A DNA stretch of 17,183 nt from JBDNIO01 sp041688215 (GCA_041688215.1 JBDNIO010000133.1:1-17183); one strand, 5' to 3'; positions 1-8,664 are shown, counted from the first letter of the stretch. A program made the numbers and translations. The notes: generated by a model from the sequence alone, not told the origin.

Positions 1-102
1 CAACTGAATTTGTTCGAGCGCCGGGCGCTTATTCCCCTATTGCGCAACGAGCCTCCAGACATTGAGGATTTACTGCTTCAAGCGCAAATGCGGCTACTGT
101 GA
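1..102 (+). CDS. 3' end of an ORF, possibly IS4-type transposase C-terminus (partial)
   Basis: Reading frame 1 is open from the window edge to a TGA at 100-102 and gives 34 residues starting QLNLFERRALIPLLRNEPP. The pattern of a hydrophobic strand, then LFERR, a short leucine-rich helix and a PP pair resembles, from memory, the extreme C-terminus of some IS4-family DDE transposases. No catalytic residue lies inside the window, so this is a weak call. If it is right, the insertion-sequence end should fall within roughly 103-164, just upstream of the HicB-like gene, where a GGGACAGCAATG motif (111-122) could be part of a terminal repeat. Alternatively it is the tail of an unrelated protein. Confidence 0.4.
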   Translation, partial: QLNLFERRALIPLLRNEPPDIEDLLLQAQMRLL

Positions 103-164
103 ATATTTGTGGGACAGCAATGCGCATGATGCTAAACTGCACGTAGGATCTAAGTAGGAGTTTT

Positions 165-377
165 ATGAAATACGCAGTAGTAATTGAAAAAGCAGGTTCA
201 AACTTTTCCGCCTACGTTCCCGATCTTCCCGGTTGCATCACCACGGGACAAAGCGTCGAGGAAATCGAGGTTCAAATCCGTGAGGCGATAGAATTTCATT
301 TGGCAGGCATGCGCGAAGATGGCGAGGTTATTCCAAGCCCCAGCAGTTCTGTAGAGTACGTAGAAGTTGCCGCCTAA
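165..377 (+). CDS. Solitary HicB-family antitoxin-like protein
   Basis: This is a 70-residue protein with the HicB/UPF0150 partial RNase-H-like fold signature: an N-terminal strand (MKYAVVIEKAG), then FSAYVPDLPGCITTGQS, then an amphipathic helix (VEEIEVQIREAIEFHL) and the E-D-G-E-x-I-P-x-P turn typical of the family. The ATG at 165 follows a good Shine-Dalgarno AGGAG at 156-160. In known HicAB systems HicB neutralises the HicA mRNA interferase and usually carries a C-terminal DNA-binding domain. Here that domain is absent, and neither the 62 bp upstream nor the 152 bp downstream can encode a HicA. It is therefore an orphan antitoxin or a stand-alone HicB-like protein. The family call is firm; the role is unknown. 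Confidence 0.8.
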   Translation: MKYAVVIEKAGSNFSAYVPDLPGCITTGQSVEEIEVQIREAIEFHLAGMREDGEVIPSPSSSVEYVEVAA

Positions 378-529
378 CTTAAGCAGTGGTGGACACCTGA
401 TGTGCCATGCAACTATTGGAGCAGCGCTTTTAAGTTAGCCAGCTCGAGACCAATCAGGCTATTCACAACTTACGTTACCGGGAACCCAGCAGTCACAAAC
501 CTGCCGTACACGTTTTTACAAGATATCTA

Positions 530-1066
530 ATGGCAAACAATCCAAACATCTACCTGGTCGGCCCCATGGGCGCCGGCAAAACTACCATCGGCCGGCGTAT
601 CGCCGAGGTCAAAGGTATGTCTTTCGTCGATTCGGACGCTGAGATCGAAAAGCGTACCGGCGTGGACATTTCTTTTATCTTCGACATGGAAGGTGAAGAG
701 GGTTTTCGCAAGCGCGAAACCGACGTTATCGCTGAACTGGCGGAATTAACTAATACCGTAATGGCTACCGGCGGCGGCGCAATTCTGAACGCCGCCACGC
801 GCGATCTGCTGTCCGCACGAGGTGTGGTGGTGTATCTGGAAACTACGCTGGAGCAGCAACTCTCGCGCACCAGGCGCAGCCGCAACCGGCCATTGCTGGA
901 AGAAAGCAATGATGTTGAAGCCACGCTGAAAGCCATGATCGCCGAGCGCGATCCGTTATACCGCCAGATTGCAGATTTAGTGGCGCCTACCGGCGACCAG
1001 CCCGCACGCCGCCTGGCGCGCGAGATCGTGGAAAAACTGGAAAGCGTCGGGAACGCGGAAATTTGA
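530..1066 (+). CDS. aroK: Shikimate kinase
   Basis: A cytoplasmic enzyme that phosphorylates shikimate to shikimate-3-phosphate with ATP (chorismate pathway). The 178 residues match the family's usual length. The P-loop GPMGAGKTT is at residues 11-19. The shikimate-binding DSD (34-36), the FRKRE segment with Arg60, the GGG triplet (81-83) and the lid NRPLL with Arg120 are all present, so the enzyme looks intact. No strong Shine-Dalgarno precedes the ATG, only a weak purine stretch around 519-523. aroB follows 60 bp downstream on the same strand, the usual gammaproteobacterial pairing. The pilQ gene that often precedes aroK is not here; instead there is the HicB-like gene and a 152-bp spacer with no recognised feature. 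Confidence 0.97.
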   Translation: MANNPNIYLVGPMGAGKTTIGRRIAEVKGMSFVDSDAEIEKRTGVDISFIFDMEGEEGFRKRETDVIAELAELTNTVMATGGGAILNAATRDLLSARGVVVYLETTLEQQLSRTRRSRNRPLLEESNDVEATLKAMIAERDPLYRQIADLVAPTGDQPARRLAREIVEKLESVGNAEI

Positions 1067-1126
1067 ACCTCGCCGAGTGTTTTGAATTGCGCCAACATAG
1101 CAGCCCGCAAGCTCTGTGTTTATGTC

Positions 1127-2197
1127 ATGAATGAACTTACCGTTGAACTCGGTGCGCGCAGTTATCCCATCTATATTGGCGCCGGGTTGCTCACGCAGGC
1201 ACCGCTCTGGACCGATATCCTGAGCAAGAAGACCCTAGTGGTAACCAATGACACCATTGCCCCACTGTACCTGGAGCATATCCAGAAGCAGCTGCCGAAG
1301 GCCGAAGGCCTGATCCTGCCGGACGGCGAAGTACATAAAACCCTTACCACAACAAGCCTGATATACGACCGATTACTGGCTGGAAACTACAATCGTGACT
1401 GTTGCCTTGTCGCGCTGGGCGGCGGCGTGATTGGCGATATTACCGGCTTTGCCGCTGCCACTTACCAGCGCGGTGTGGATTTCATCCAGATTCCCACCAC
1501 CCTGCTGGCGCAGGTGGACTCCTCCGTGGGCGGCAAAACCGGCGTGAATCATCCGCAGGGCAAGAACATGATCGGGGCCTTCCACCAGCCACGCCTGGTG
1601 CTGGCGGATACAGATACCCTGGCCACGCTGCCCGAGCGCGAACTGGCGGCCGGATTGGCCGAAGTAATCAAATACGGGCTAATACGCGACACGGAATTTC
1701 TTGCCTGGCTGGAAAGCAATATGCCACGGCTGCTACAGCGCGACCCCGAAGCCCTAGCCTATGCAATTACCCGCTCCTGCGAAAACAAGGCGCAGGTGGT
1801 CGCCGCGGACGAACGCGAGTCCGGCCAGCGCGCGTTGTTAAACCTTGGTCATACGTTTGGCCACGCCATCGAAGCCGCCCTGGGCTACGGCAAATGGCTG
1901 CACGGTGAAGCCGTGGGGGCCGGCATGTGCATGGCCGCAGATTTATCCCAGCGTCTGGGCTGGCTCACCGACGCCGAGCGCGAGCGCGCGGTGGCGCTGA
2001 TTACTGCGGCCGGCCTGCCCACCGTCGCACCAGGCGGTTTAACCCGGGATCAGATGCTGGAATTGATGGCCGGTGACAAAAAAGTTCTGGCCGGCAAACT
2101 GCGGCTGGTACTACTACGCGGCCTGGGCAACGCCGTGGTCTCGGCCGAATTTGACGAAGCGAGCTTACTGGCGACCCTGGACCGGTTTTTAGAATAG
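1127..2197 (+). CDS. aroB: 3-dehydroquinate synthase
   Basis: Converts DAHP to 3-dehydroquinate, the second shikimate-pathway step, using NAD and a divalent metal. The 356-residue product fits the family. The NAD-binding loop GGGVIGDITGF begins at residue 98. PTTLLAQVDSSVGGKTG (123-139), K146 in the QGKNMIGAF segment, and the metal ligands Glu179 (in GLAEVIKYG), His242 (in LGHTFGH) and His259 (in LHGEAVGAG) are visible. I chose the ATG at 1127 (MNELTVELG) because homology starts there; an upstream TTG at 1082 would add 15 unconserved residues. The ribosome-binding site is weak, suggesting coupling to or read-through from aroK. The stop is followed by T7 (2205-2211) without a hairpin and then by a tandem repeat array. 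Confidence 0.96.
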   Translation: MNELTVELGARSYPIYIGAGLLTQAPLWTDILSKKTLVVTNDTIAPLYLEHIQKQLPKAEGLILPDGEVHKTLTTTSLIYDRLLAGNYNRDCCLVALGGGVIGDITGFAAATYQRGVDFIQIPTTLLAQVDSSVGGKTGVNHPQGKNMIGAFHQPRLVLADTDTLATLPERELAAGLAEVIKYGLIRDTEFLAWLESNMPRLLQRDPEALAYAITRSCENKAQVVAADERESGQRALLNLGHTFGHAIEAALGYGKWLHGEAVGAGMCMAADLSQRLGWLTDAERERAVALITAAGLPTVAPGGLTRDQMLELMAGDKKVLAGKLRLVLLRGLGNAVVSAEFDEASLLATLDRFLE

Positions 2198-2220
2198 TGC
2201 GCCATTTTTTTCGGCCCTTA

Positions 2221-2301
2221 TACTATTGGCCGGTACTATTGGCCGGTACTATTGGCCGGTACTATTGGCCGGTACTATTGGCCGGTACTATTGGCCGGTA
2301 C
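2221..2301. repeat. Perfect 13-bp tandem repeat, six copies
   Basis: Six identical head-to-tail copies of TACTATTGGCCGG occupy 2221-2298, plus a partial seventh (TAC). Each unit holds a self-complementary GGCC overlapping CCGG, so neighbouring copies can pair to give alternating hairpins in DNA or in the aroB 3' RNA. Perfect identity indicates recent expansion. It lies outside coding sequence, 23 bp after the aroB stop. Confidence 0.97.
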
Positions 2302-2302
2302 A

Positions 2303-2320
2303 ATGACATGAGTTTGTCAT
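2303..2320. repeat. Short inverted repeat between aroB and gltD
   Basis: ATGACA (2303-2308) and TGTCAT (2315-2320) form a perfect 6-bp inverted repeat around a 6-nt loop, directly after the tandem array. There is no adjacent T-run, so it is not a typical Rho-independent terminator. It could be a protein-binding site or chance. Confidence 0.35.
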
Positions 2321-2324
2321 ATGC

Positions 2325-2446
2325 GAGCGAAGCGCGGCAATCCAGGCTTTAGGTCTTTGCGAGGCCGAGTATAGCGGGCTAAACGCCGTGGCAATCTCCT
2401 AAGTCGCCGTAGAGAGCGCAACACCCTCTGAGCTGGATTGCCGCGC
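2325..2446. repeat. Dispersed palindromic repeat overlapping the gltD 3' end
   Basis: A perfect 14-bp inverted repeat, GCGCGGCAATCCAG at 2332-2345 and its complement at 2433-2446, flanks an inner segment (2355-2400). That inner segment resembles the repeat at the right end of the window: both read GCCGAGT, then AGCG, GCT, AACGC and later GGCAATCT. The right arm lies inside the gltD reading frame (residues 516-520). This looks like an intergenic dispersed palindromic repeat family, non-coding, probably moved or expanded by the host genome. Confidence 0.75.
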
Positions 2447-3991
2447 CGGCACCGGTTCCGCGTACTGTTTCGCGCCCGGCGTGGGCAGGGACGATTCACC
2501 CATAATGTAGGCATCGATCGCGTGTGCTGCGCCGCGGCCTTCCCCAATAGCCCAGACGATGAGCGACTGCCCGCGCCGGCAATCGCCGGCGGTGAACACG
2601 CCTTGCGCACTGGTTGCAAACTGGCCCCACGCGGCCTGCACGTTGGAGCGATCATCGGTGGCCAGGTCGAGCTGTTCGATCAATGCCTGCTCGGGGCCGA
2701 GAAAGCCCATCGAGAGCAGGACCAGTTCGGCTTCCCAGGTGCGCTCGCTGCCGGGCACTTCGGAAAACGGCGCTTTTTCGCCGGGCTTGGACCAGTCGAT
2801 GTCGACGGTCTTGATTCCGGCCACGTGACCCTTACCGTCGTCGATAAATTCCTTGGAAAGAATCGAAAAACGGCGCGGATCATCACCGAACACCGCTTTG
2901 GCCTCCTGGTGACCGTAATCCTGGCAATAAGTGACCGGCCACTGCGGCCACGGATTATCCGCACCGCGTTCTACTGGCGGTTTACCGAGCAATTCAAAGT
3001 TGACCAGGCTCTTGCAGCCATGGCGCATGGCGGTGCCGATGCAGTCCGTGCCGGTATCGCCGCCGCCAATAACAATTACGTTTTTGTCCTTCCCATGGAT
3101 CGGTGCGGCGTCGACGTTGCCATCATCAAGCAACGTTTTTGTGTTGTGGTGGAGGTATTCCATCGCAAAGTGAATACCGCCGAGTTCGCGGCCGGGAATC
3201 GGCAGATCGCGCGGCACGGTCGCGCCGGTGGCGACGAGCAGCGCATCGTGCTTTTCCTGTAGCACTTTGGGGTCGATGTACTCAATGTTGTCTTCTTTAG
3301 GACCGCTGCCCGCGGGGAGGTTTTCATCACCGCCAACGAAACAGTTGGTAACAAAGGTAATGCCTTCGTCGCGTAGTTGCTGCAGCCGTCGCTCGATCAC
3401 TACGTCCTTGTTGAGCTTCGGAGCAGGAATGCCGTAGGTCAGCAAGCCGCCGATGCGGTCATGGCGCTCGTACACCGTGACCATGTGCCCGACCCGGTTA
3501 AGCTGCTGCGCGGCGGCAAGCCCGGCCGTCCCGGATCCGATGATACCCACCGAATAGCCGGTGCGTTCCGCGGGCGGCTCGGGCTTGATCCAGCCCTCGT
3601 CCCAGCCGCGGTTGATGATTTCGTTCTCGATATTCTTGATTGTGACCGCCGGATCGGTGATGGCGAGCACGCACGCGCCCTCGCAGGGCGCCGGGCAAAC
3701 GCGGCCGGTAAACTCGGGAAAGTTGTTGGTCTTGTGCAGGCGATCGAGCGCGTCGCGCCAGCGGCCATTATACACCAAATCGTTCCACTCAGGAATCAGG
3801 TTGTCGATCGGGCAGCCGTGGTGCGCTTGGCAGAACGGCACGCCGCAGTCCATGCAGCGCGCGCCCTGCTTTTTAAGCTCCGCCTCGTCTGGCTTGGTGT
3901 ACAGCTCGTTAAAATCCTTCAGCCGCGCCTTTGGATCGCGGTAAGGAACCTTCTTGCGGTTGTAATCCATGAAGCCGCGTTTATCGCCCAT
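2399..3991 (-). CDS. gltD: Glutamate synthase [NADPH] small (beta) subunit
   Basis: Supplies electrons from NADPH through FAD and Fe-S centres to GltB. The 530 residues show, in order: N-terminal cysteine motifs (Cys46, 49, 54, 60 and Cys99, 103, 107) for 4Fe-4S clusters; an FAD dinucleotide fold GIIGSGTAGLA (149-159); an NADPH fold GGGDTGTD (309-316); and the C-terminal FAD motif TAGDCRRGQS (467-476). The ATG at 3991 follows a GGAG about 6 nt upstream, and its MGDKRGFMDYNR start matches family N-termini. It lies 83 bp after gltB on the same strand, as an operon. The family normally ends soon after the I-M-G-E-S-S-L-P region; here about 27 extra residues (504-530) follow, partly encoded by a dispersed repeat, so the original stop was probably lost. 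Confidence 0.97.
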   Translation of the reverse strand: MGDKRGFMDYNRKKVPYRDPKARLKDFNELYTKPDEAELKKQGARCMDCGVPFCQAHHGCPIDNLIPEWNDLVYNGRWRDALDRLHKTNNFPEFTGRVCPAPCEGACVLAITDPAVTIKNIENEIINRGWDEGWIKPEPPAERTGYSVGIIGSGTAGLAAAQQLNRVGHMVTVYERHDRIGGLLTYGIPAPKLNKDVVIERRLQQLRDEGITFVTNCFVGGDENLPAGSGPKEDNIEYIDPKVLQEKHDALLVATGATVPRDLPIPGRELGGIHFAMEYLHHNTKTLLDDGNVDAAPIHGKDKNVIVIGGGDTGTDCIGTAMRHGCKSLVNFELLGKPPVERGADNPWPQWPVTYCQDYGHQEAKAVFGDDPRRFSILSKEFIDDGKGHVAGIKTVDIDWSKPGEKAPFSEVPGSERTWEAELVLLSMGFLGPEQALIEQLDLATDDRSNVQAAWGQFATSAQGVFTAGDCRRGQSLIVWAIGEGRGAAHAIDAYIMGESSLPTPGAKQYAEPVPARQSSSEGVALSTAT

Positions 3992-4026
3992 GATGTACTC
4001 CGATTAATGTTCGTTGTTAGCGTTAT

Positions 4027-4054
4027 TCCCTCTCCCCGTTTGCGGGGAGAGGGA
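4027..4054. promoter_or_regulatory. Strong hairpin between gltB and gltD
   Basis: A perfect 12-bp stem, TCCCTCTCCCCG (4027-4038) and CGGGGAGAGGGA (4043-4054), with a TTTG tetraloop, sits in the 83-bp gltB-gltD gap. It would form in the gltBD transcript and could protect the upstream mRNA from 3' exonucleases or reduce read-through into gltD. No T-run follows on the minus strand, so it is not a complete terminator. Similar C-rich palindromes occur at 15114-15225, so it may be a member of a dispersed repeat family. Confidence 0.7.
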
Positions 4055-4074
4055 GTATTCAGTAGTGCCCTGCG

Positions 4075-7000
4075 TCAGGCATGCGCCTCCACCTTTTCCT
4101 CTTCCTCTTCGTCCCGCTCCTGGCGTTCGCTCAATACGCGCTTGAGATCTGAGGGCATGACTTTCACGAACTCGCCCAGCACGTCAGGCCAGCGCTCTAG
4201 CACACGCTCGGCAACGGTCGATCCGGTAGCTTCAAAATGCCCGCGGATCAGCGTTTGCAGCGCTTGAATTTCAGCCTCATCGGTCAGTGCTTCGAGTTCG
4301 ATCATGCCGCGGTTGCAGCGCGCGGGAAACTTGTTGTCCGGGTCCCAGACGTAAGCGGTACCGCCAGACATGCCGGCCGCGAAGTTGCGCCCTGTGGCCC
4401 CAAGAATGACGACGCGCCCGCCGGTCATGTACTCGCAGCCGTGGTCTCCTATGCCTTCGACGACGGTATCAGCGCCGGAGTTTCGCACGCAGAAGCGCTC
4501 GGCCGCCTGGCCGCGGAAAAAGGCGGTGCCGCTGGTCGCGCCGTAGAGCGCGACGTTGCCGATGAGGATGTTGTCCTCGGGCGTAAATGAAGACTCTTTC
4601 GGCGGATAAATCACCAGATGCCCGCCGCACAGTCCCTTGCCGACGTAGTCGTTGGCGTCGCCTTCCAGCTCGATGGTCACGCCACGCTGCATCCATGCGC
4701 CGATGGACTGGCCGGCTGAGCCAGTCAGGTTGATGTGTATGGTCTCGTCCTCGGGGAACCCGAACTCGCCCCAGCACTTGGAAACTTCGTGCGAGAGAAT
4801 TGTGCCTACCACGCGGTCAGTATTGCACACCTTTGATTCGATCACTACAGGCTCGCCGTGTTCGAGCGCGGGTTTGGCCTGTTCGATCAGCCAGTAATCG
4901 AGCGCGCCTTCAAGCCCGTGATCCTGCTTCGTGGTGTTATAAACCTGCTCCTGTTGCGTCTCGGGGTCGTGTACCAGCGTGAGCAGACCAGACAGATCAA
5001 GACCGTCTGTTTTCCAGTGCTTGATCGCATCGTTTTGCTCGAGCGTATCGCAGCGGCCGATCATTTCGTTGATCGTGCGGAAGCCGAGTTTGGCCATCCA
5101 CTCGCGCGCTTCTTCTGCCACCATGAACAGATAATTGACCACGTGCTCAGGCGCACCCATGAACTTCTTGCGCAGTTCCCGATCCTGCGTGGCGATGCCG
5201 ACGGGGCAGGTGTTGAGATGACACTTGCGCATCATGATGCAGCCCAACGTGATCAGCGGCGCGGTGGAAAAGCCATAATGCTCGGCGCCGAGCATGGTGG
5301 CGATAACAATATCGCGCCCGGTCTTGAGCTGGCCGTCGGTTTCCAGACCCACTCGGCTACGCAGGCCGTTGAGCACCAGCGTCTGATGCGTCTCCGCCAG
5401 ACCCAGCTCCCAGGGCAGACCCGCGTGCTTGAGCGAAGTCAGGGGCGAAGCGCCGGTGCCGCCGTCGTGGCCGGCGATAAGAATATGATCAGCGTAGCCC
5501 TTGGCCACGCCCGCCGCGATGGTGCCGACACCGCCTTCACTGACCAGCTTCACACTGATATCCGCCTGGGGATTGGCGTTTTTCAGATCGTGAATGAGCT
5601 GCTTGAGGTCTTCGATCGAGTAGATATCGTGATGCGGCGGCGGCGAGATCAGGCCAACGCCGGGGGTTGAATGGCGCAGGTCCGCGATCACTTCATCCAC
5701 CTTGAAGCCGGGCAGCTCACCGCCTTCGCCGGGCTTGGCGCCCTGCGCAATTTTGATTTGCAGCACATCCGCGTTGGTCAGGTACCAGCTGGTGACACCG
5801 AAGCGGCCGGAGGCGACCTGCTTGATCGAGCTGCGGCGGCTATCGCCGTTGTCGTCCGGGGAAAAGCGATCAGAATTTTCGCCGCCCTCACCCGTGTTCG
5901 ACCTGGCCTGTATGCGGTTCATCGCGATGGCCAGCGATTCGTGGGTTTCTTTAGAGATCGAACCGTAACTCATCGCGCCGGTGCGAAAGCGTTTGACGAT
6001 TTCGCTTGCGGGCTCAACTTCGGACAGCGGAATGGCGTCTTTAATACCATCACCACCGTTCTCGATCCCCTTGAATCGCAACAACCCGCGCGGGGTGCAG
6101 CGCTCGCGAGCATCAAAGTTTGCGCGCTCGGCGAAGCGGTGGTAGGCCTCCCGATCATCGCCGCGCGCGGCGACTTGCAGGTCGTAAATGGATTCCGGGT
6201 TGACCCCGTGTTTCTCGCCCTCGGCGCGCCAGTGAAACTGCCCGTCGTTGGGCAGGGTCTGGCCCTGCCCGGGATCGCGCAGCGGATGGCCGAGTTCGTG
6301 ACGCCGGCGCAGCTCCTCACCGAGCACGTTGAAACCGACGCCTTTGATCTGGCTTGCCGTGCCGGCGAAGCAGCGCTCGATCACTTCCTCACCAACGCCC
6401 ACGGCCTCGAAAATCTGCGCGCCCTTGTAGGAGTGCAAGGTGGAGATGCCCATCTTGGCCATGACTTTAAGCATGCCCTTCGCGGTGGCCTTGCGGTAGG
6501 CCTCGACGATCAGATCGTCATCGCTGAATTCCTCGTCCAGCAGCCCGTCGAGGCGCGCCTGCCAGAGCGCCTCAAATGCGAGGTAGGGATTGATCGCGTC
6601 CGCGCCATAGCCAATCAGCAGGCAGTGGTGGTGTACCTCGCGCGCCTCGCCTGTCTCAACTATGAGCCCGGCGCGCGTGCGCTTGTGCGCGGCGACCAAA
6701 TGATGATGGACCGCGCCGGTTGCGAGCAATGCGCTGACGGGAATGCGATCCGCGCCGACGTTGCGATCGGAGAGAATAACCAGCTCGTAGTCGTCGTCGA
6801 TCGCCTGCTCGGCCTCGCGGCAAATCCGGTCCAGGGCGGCAGGCAAGCCGTCGACCCCTTCTTCGCGCGGCCAAGTGATGTCGATTGTTTTGGTCGCCCA
6901 GTTGCGATAATCCATTTGCTTGAGCGCCGCCAGCTGCTCGTTGGTAAGAATCGGGTGCGGCACGCGCAGACGACGTGCGTGCTCTGGTGTCGCGGCCAGC

Positions 7001-8664
7001 AGGTTGCCCTCCGGGCCGATGTAGCACTCCAGCGACATGATTGTTTCTTCGCGAATCGAGTCAATCGCCGGGTTGGTGACCTGGGCGAAATGCTGCTTGA
7101 AATAGTCATACAGCATGCGCGGCTCGTCGGACAGCACTGCCAGCGCGGCGTCGTTGCCCATCGAACTAATCGGGTCCTTCTTGGAATGAATCAACGGCAC
7201 GAGCATGAACTGCATCGTCTCGGCGGTGTAGCCAAACACGCGCATGCGCTCAAGCAGTGAATCGGGGTAGAACCCGTGCGGCTCGCGCTTGGGCTCAAGT
7301 TCATCCAGCTCGATGCGCTCCTGATCGAGCCATTCGCCGTAGGGCCGCTCTGAAGCAAAGCGCGATTTGATTTCAGCGTCCGGGATAAGGCGCTGCTCTT
7401 CAAAATCAATCAGGAACATGCGCCCGGGCTGCAAGCGCCCCTTTAGCTTGACGTTCGACGGTTCAACCGGTAGCACGCCAACTTCACTGGCCATGATGCA
7501 GCGGTCATCGTGCGTGATGTAATAGCGGCTCGGGCGCAGACCATTGCGATCCAGCACCGCGCCGATGTAACGGCCGTCGGTAAACGCGACCGACGCGGGC
7601 CCGTCCCAGGGCTCCATGAGGCAGGAGTGATATTCGTAAAAAGCGCGCTTTGCGGCCGACATCGACTTGTCGTTCTGCCACGCCTCCGGGATCATCATCA
7701 TCATCACTTCCGGTAATGGCCGGCCGGCGAGTAGCAACAGCTCCATGGCGTTGTCGAAGGCGCCGGAATCCGACGTGGTTGGGTCGACTACGGGCAGCAC
7801 CTTGTGGAATTCGTCGCCGAACAGGTCACTTTGCATCAAGCCCTGACGCGCGACCATCCAGTTCTTGTTGCCGCGCAGGGTGTTGATCTCGCCGTTGTGG
7901 GCCATGTACCGCATCGGCTGTGCGCGATCCCAGGAAGGGAAGGTGTTGGTGGAAAAGCGCGAGTGGACCATCGCCAGATGGCTGGTGAAGCGCTCGTCAT
8001 TAAGTTCCGGGTAGTAGCGCATGAGCTGGCCGGAGGTGAGCTGCCCCTTGTAAATCATTACGTGCGTGGACAGCGAGCAGACGTAGTAGCTTTTTATGAG
8101 TTTCGGGTCGTGCTTTTCGATGTCGTGATACGCCTGCGTGCGAATCAGGTAAAGCTGACGATCGAAAGCCGCGTGGTCGGTATCCTCGCCGGCCGCAATG
8201 AACAGCTGCTCCACGACCGGCTCGGAATCGCGGGCCGAAGGGCCGATATCCGCCGCGTCAGGATCCACCGGCACGGCACGCCAGCCAAGCAAGCGCTGGC
8301 CCTGCGCGGCGATATAACGCTCCACCGCGTCGCGGCAGAACTGCCGGTCCTGCTCATCGCGCGGCAAAAAGACATTGCCCGCGGCATAACGCCCCGGCTC
8401 AGGCAGGGTTACGCCCAGTTCGTCCTTCACCAGTTCGGCGAACAGCGCATGCGGCAGCGCGGTAAGCATACCGGCGCCGTCACCCGTGTTGGTTTCGCAG
8501 CCGCATCCCCCGCGGTGATCCATATTCTGCAGCATGACAGCCGCGTCCTGGATGATCTGGTGCGAGCGCGTCCCGCGGATGTTGGCCACGAATCCGACGC
8601 CACAGCTATCGTGCTCGTTCGCAGGGTCGTAAAGTCCCTGTGCCTGGGGTATGCGATTGTGCAT
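4075..8664 (-). CDS. gltB: Glutamate synthase [NADPH] large (alpha) subunit
   Basis: Makes two glutamates from glutamine and 2-oxoglutarate; glutaminase and synthase sites are joined by an internal ammonia tunnel. The 1529 residues match the long bacterial form. A 20-residue propeptide is followed by the Ntn nucleophile Cys21 (HDSCGVGF), which heads the class-II amidotransferase domain (to about residue 430). Then come the central domain, the FMN synthase domain, the 3Fe-4S cysteines Cys1142, 1148 and 1153 (CIMMRKCHLNTCP), and the C-terminal glycine-rich beta-helix domain. I chose the ATG at 8664: a GAAAGG lies 8 nt upstream, and it gives the short propeptide; an ATG at 8805 would add 47 unconserved residues from repeat DNA. 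An acidic run (E-rich) ends the protein. Confidence 0.97.
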   Translation of the reverse strand: MHNRIPQAQGLYDPANEHDSCGVGFVANIRGTRSHQIIQDAAVMLQNMDHRGGCGCETNTGDGAGMLTALPHALFAELVKDELGVTLPEPGRYAAGNVFLPRDEQDRQFCRDAVERYIAAQGQRLLGWRAVPVDPDAADIGPSARDSEPVVEQLFIAAGEDTDHAAFDRQLYLIRTQAYHDIEKHDPKLIKSYYVCSLSTHVMIYKGQLTSGQLMRYYPELNDERFTSHLAMVHSRFSTNTFPSWDRAQPMRYMAHNGEINTLRGNKNWMVARQGLMQSDLFGDEFHKVLPVVDPTTSDSGAFDNAMELLLLAGRPLPEVMMMMIPEAWQNDKSMSAAKRAFYEYHSCLMEPWDGPASVAFTDGRYIGAVLDRNGLRPSRYYITHDDRCIMASEVGVLPVEPSNVKLKGRLQPGRMFLIDFEEQRLIPDAEIKSRFASERPYGEWLDQERIELDELEPKREPHGFYPDSLLERMRVFGYTAETMQFMLVPLIHSKKDPISSMGNDAALAVLSDEPRMLYDYFKQHFAQVTNPAIDSIREETIMSLECYIGPEGNLLAATPEHARRLRVPHPILTNEQLAALKQMDYRNWATKTIDITWPREEGVDGLPAALDRICREAEQAIDDDYELVILSDRNVGADRIPVSALLATGAVHHHLVAAHKRTRAGLIVETGEAREVHHHCLLIGYGADAINPYLAFEALWQARLDGLLDEEFSDDDLIVEAYRKATAKGMLKVMAKMGISTLHSYKGAQIFEAVGVGEEVIERCFAGTASQIKGVGFNVLGEELRRRHELGHPLRDPGQGQTLPNDGQFHWRAEGEKHGVNPESIYDLQVAARGDDREAYHRFAERANFDARERCTPRGLLRFKGIENGGDGIKDAIPLSEVEPASEIVKRFRTGAMSYGSISKETHESLAIAMNRIQARSNTGEGGENSDRFSPDDNGDSRRSSIKQVASGRFGVTSWYLTNADVLQIKIAQGAKPGEGGELPGFKVDEVIADLRHSTPGVGLISPPPHHDIYSIEDLKQLIHDLKNANPQADISVKLVSEGGVGTIAAGVAKGYADHILIAGHDGGTGASPLTSLKHAGLPWELGLAETHQTLVLNGLRSRVGLETDGQLKTGRDIVIATMLGAEHYGFSTAPLITLGCIMMRKCHLNTCPVGIATQDRELRKKFMGAPEHVVNYLFMVAEEAREWMAKLGFRTINEMIGRCDTLEQNDAIKHWKTDGLDLSGLLTLVHDPETQQEQVYNTTKQDHGLEGALDYWLIEQAKPALEHGEPVVIESKVCNTDRVVGTILSHEVSKCWGEFGFPEDETIHINLTGSAGQSIGAWMQRGVTIELEGDANDYVGKGLCGGHLVIYPPKESSFTPEDNILIGNVALYGATSGTAFFRGQAAERFCVRNSGADTVVEGIGDHGCEYMTGGRVVILGATGRNFAAGMSGGTAYVWDPDNKFPARCNRGMIELEALTDEAEIQALQTLIRGHFEATGSTVAERVLERWPDVLGEFVKVMPSDLKRVLSERQERDEEEEEKVEAHA

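Noticed and set aside
120..127. TGCGCAT upstream of the hicB-like gene, matching the ccdA operator half-site
   Set aside because: A single 7-bp match without its inverted partner is likely chance.
7691..7706. ATCATC-type microsatellite within gltB
   Set aside because: It codes for a four-methionine run in the V-M-M-M-M-I-P-E-A-W segment, a conserved GltB region normally rich in Met, so it is ordinary coding sequence.
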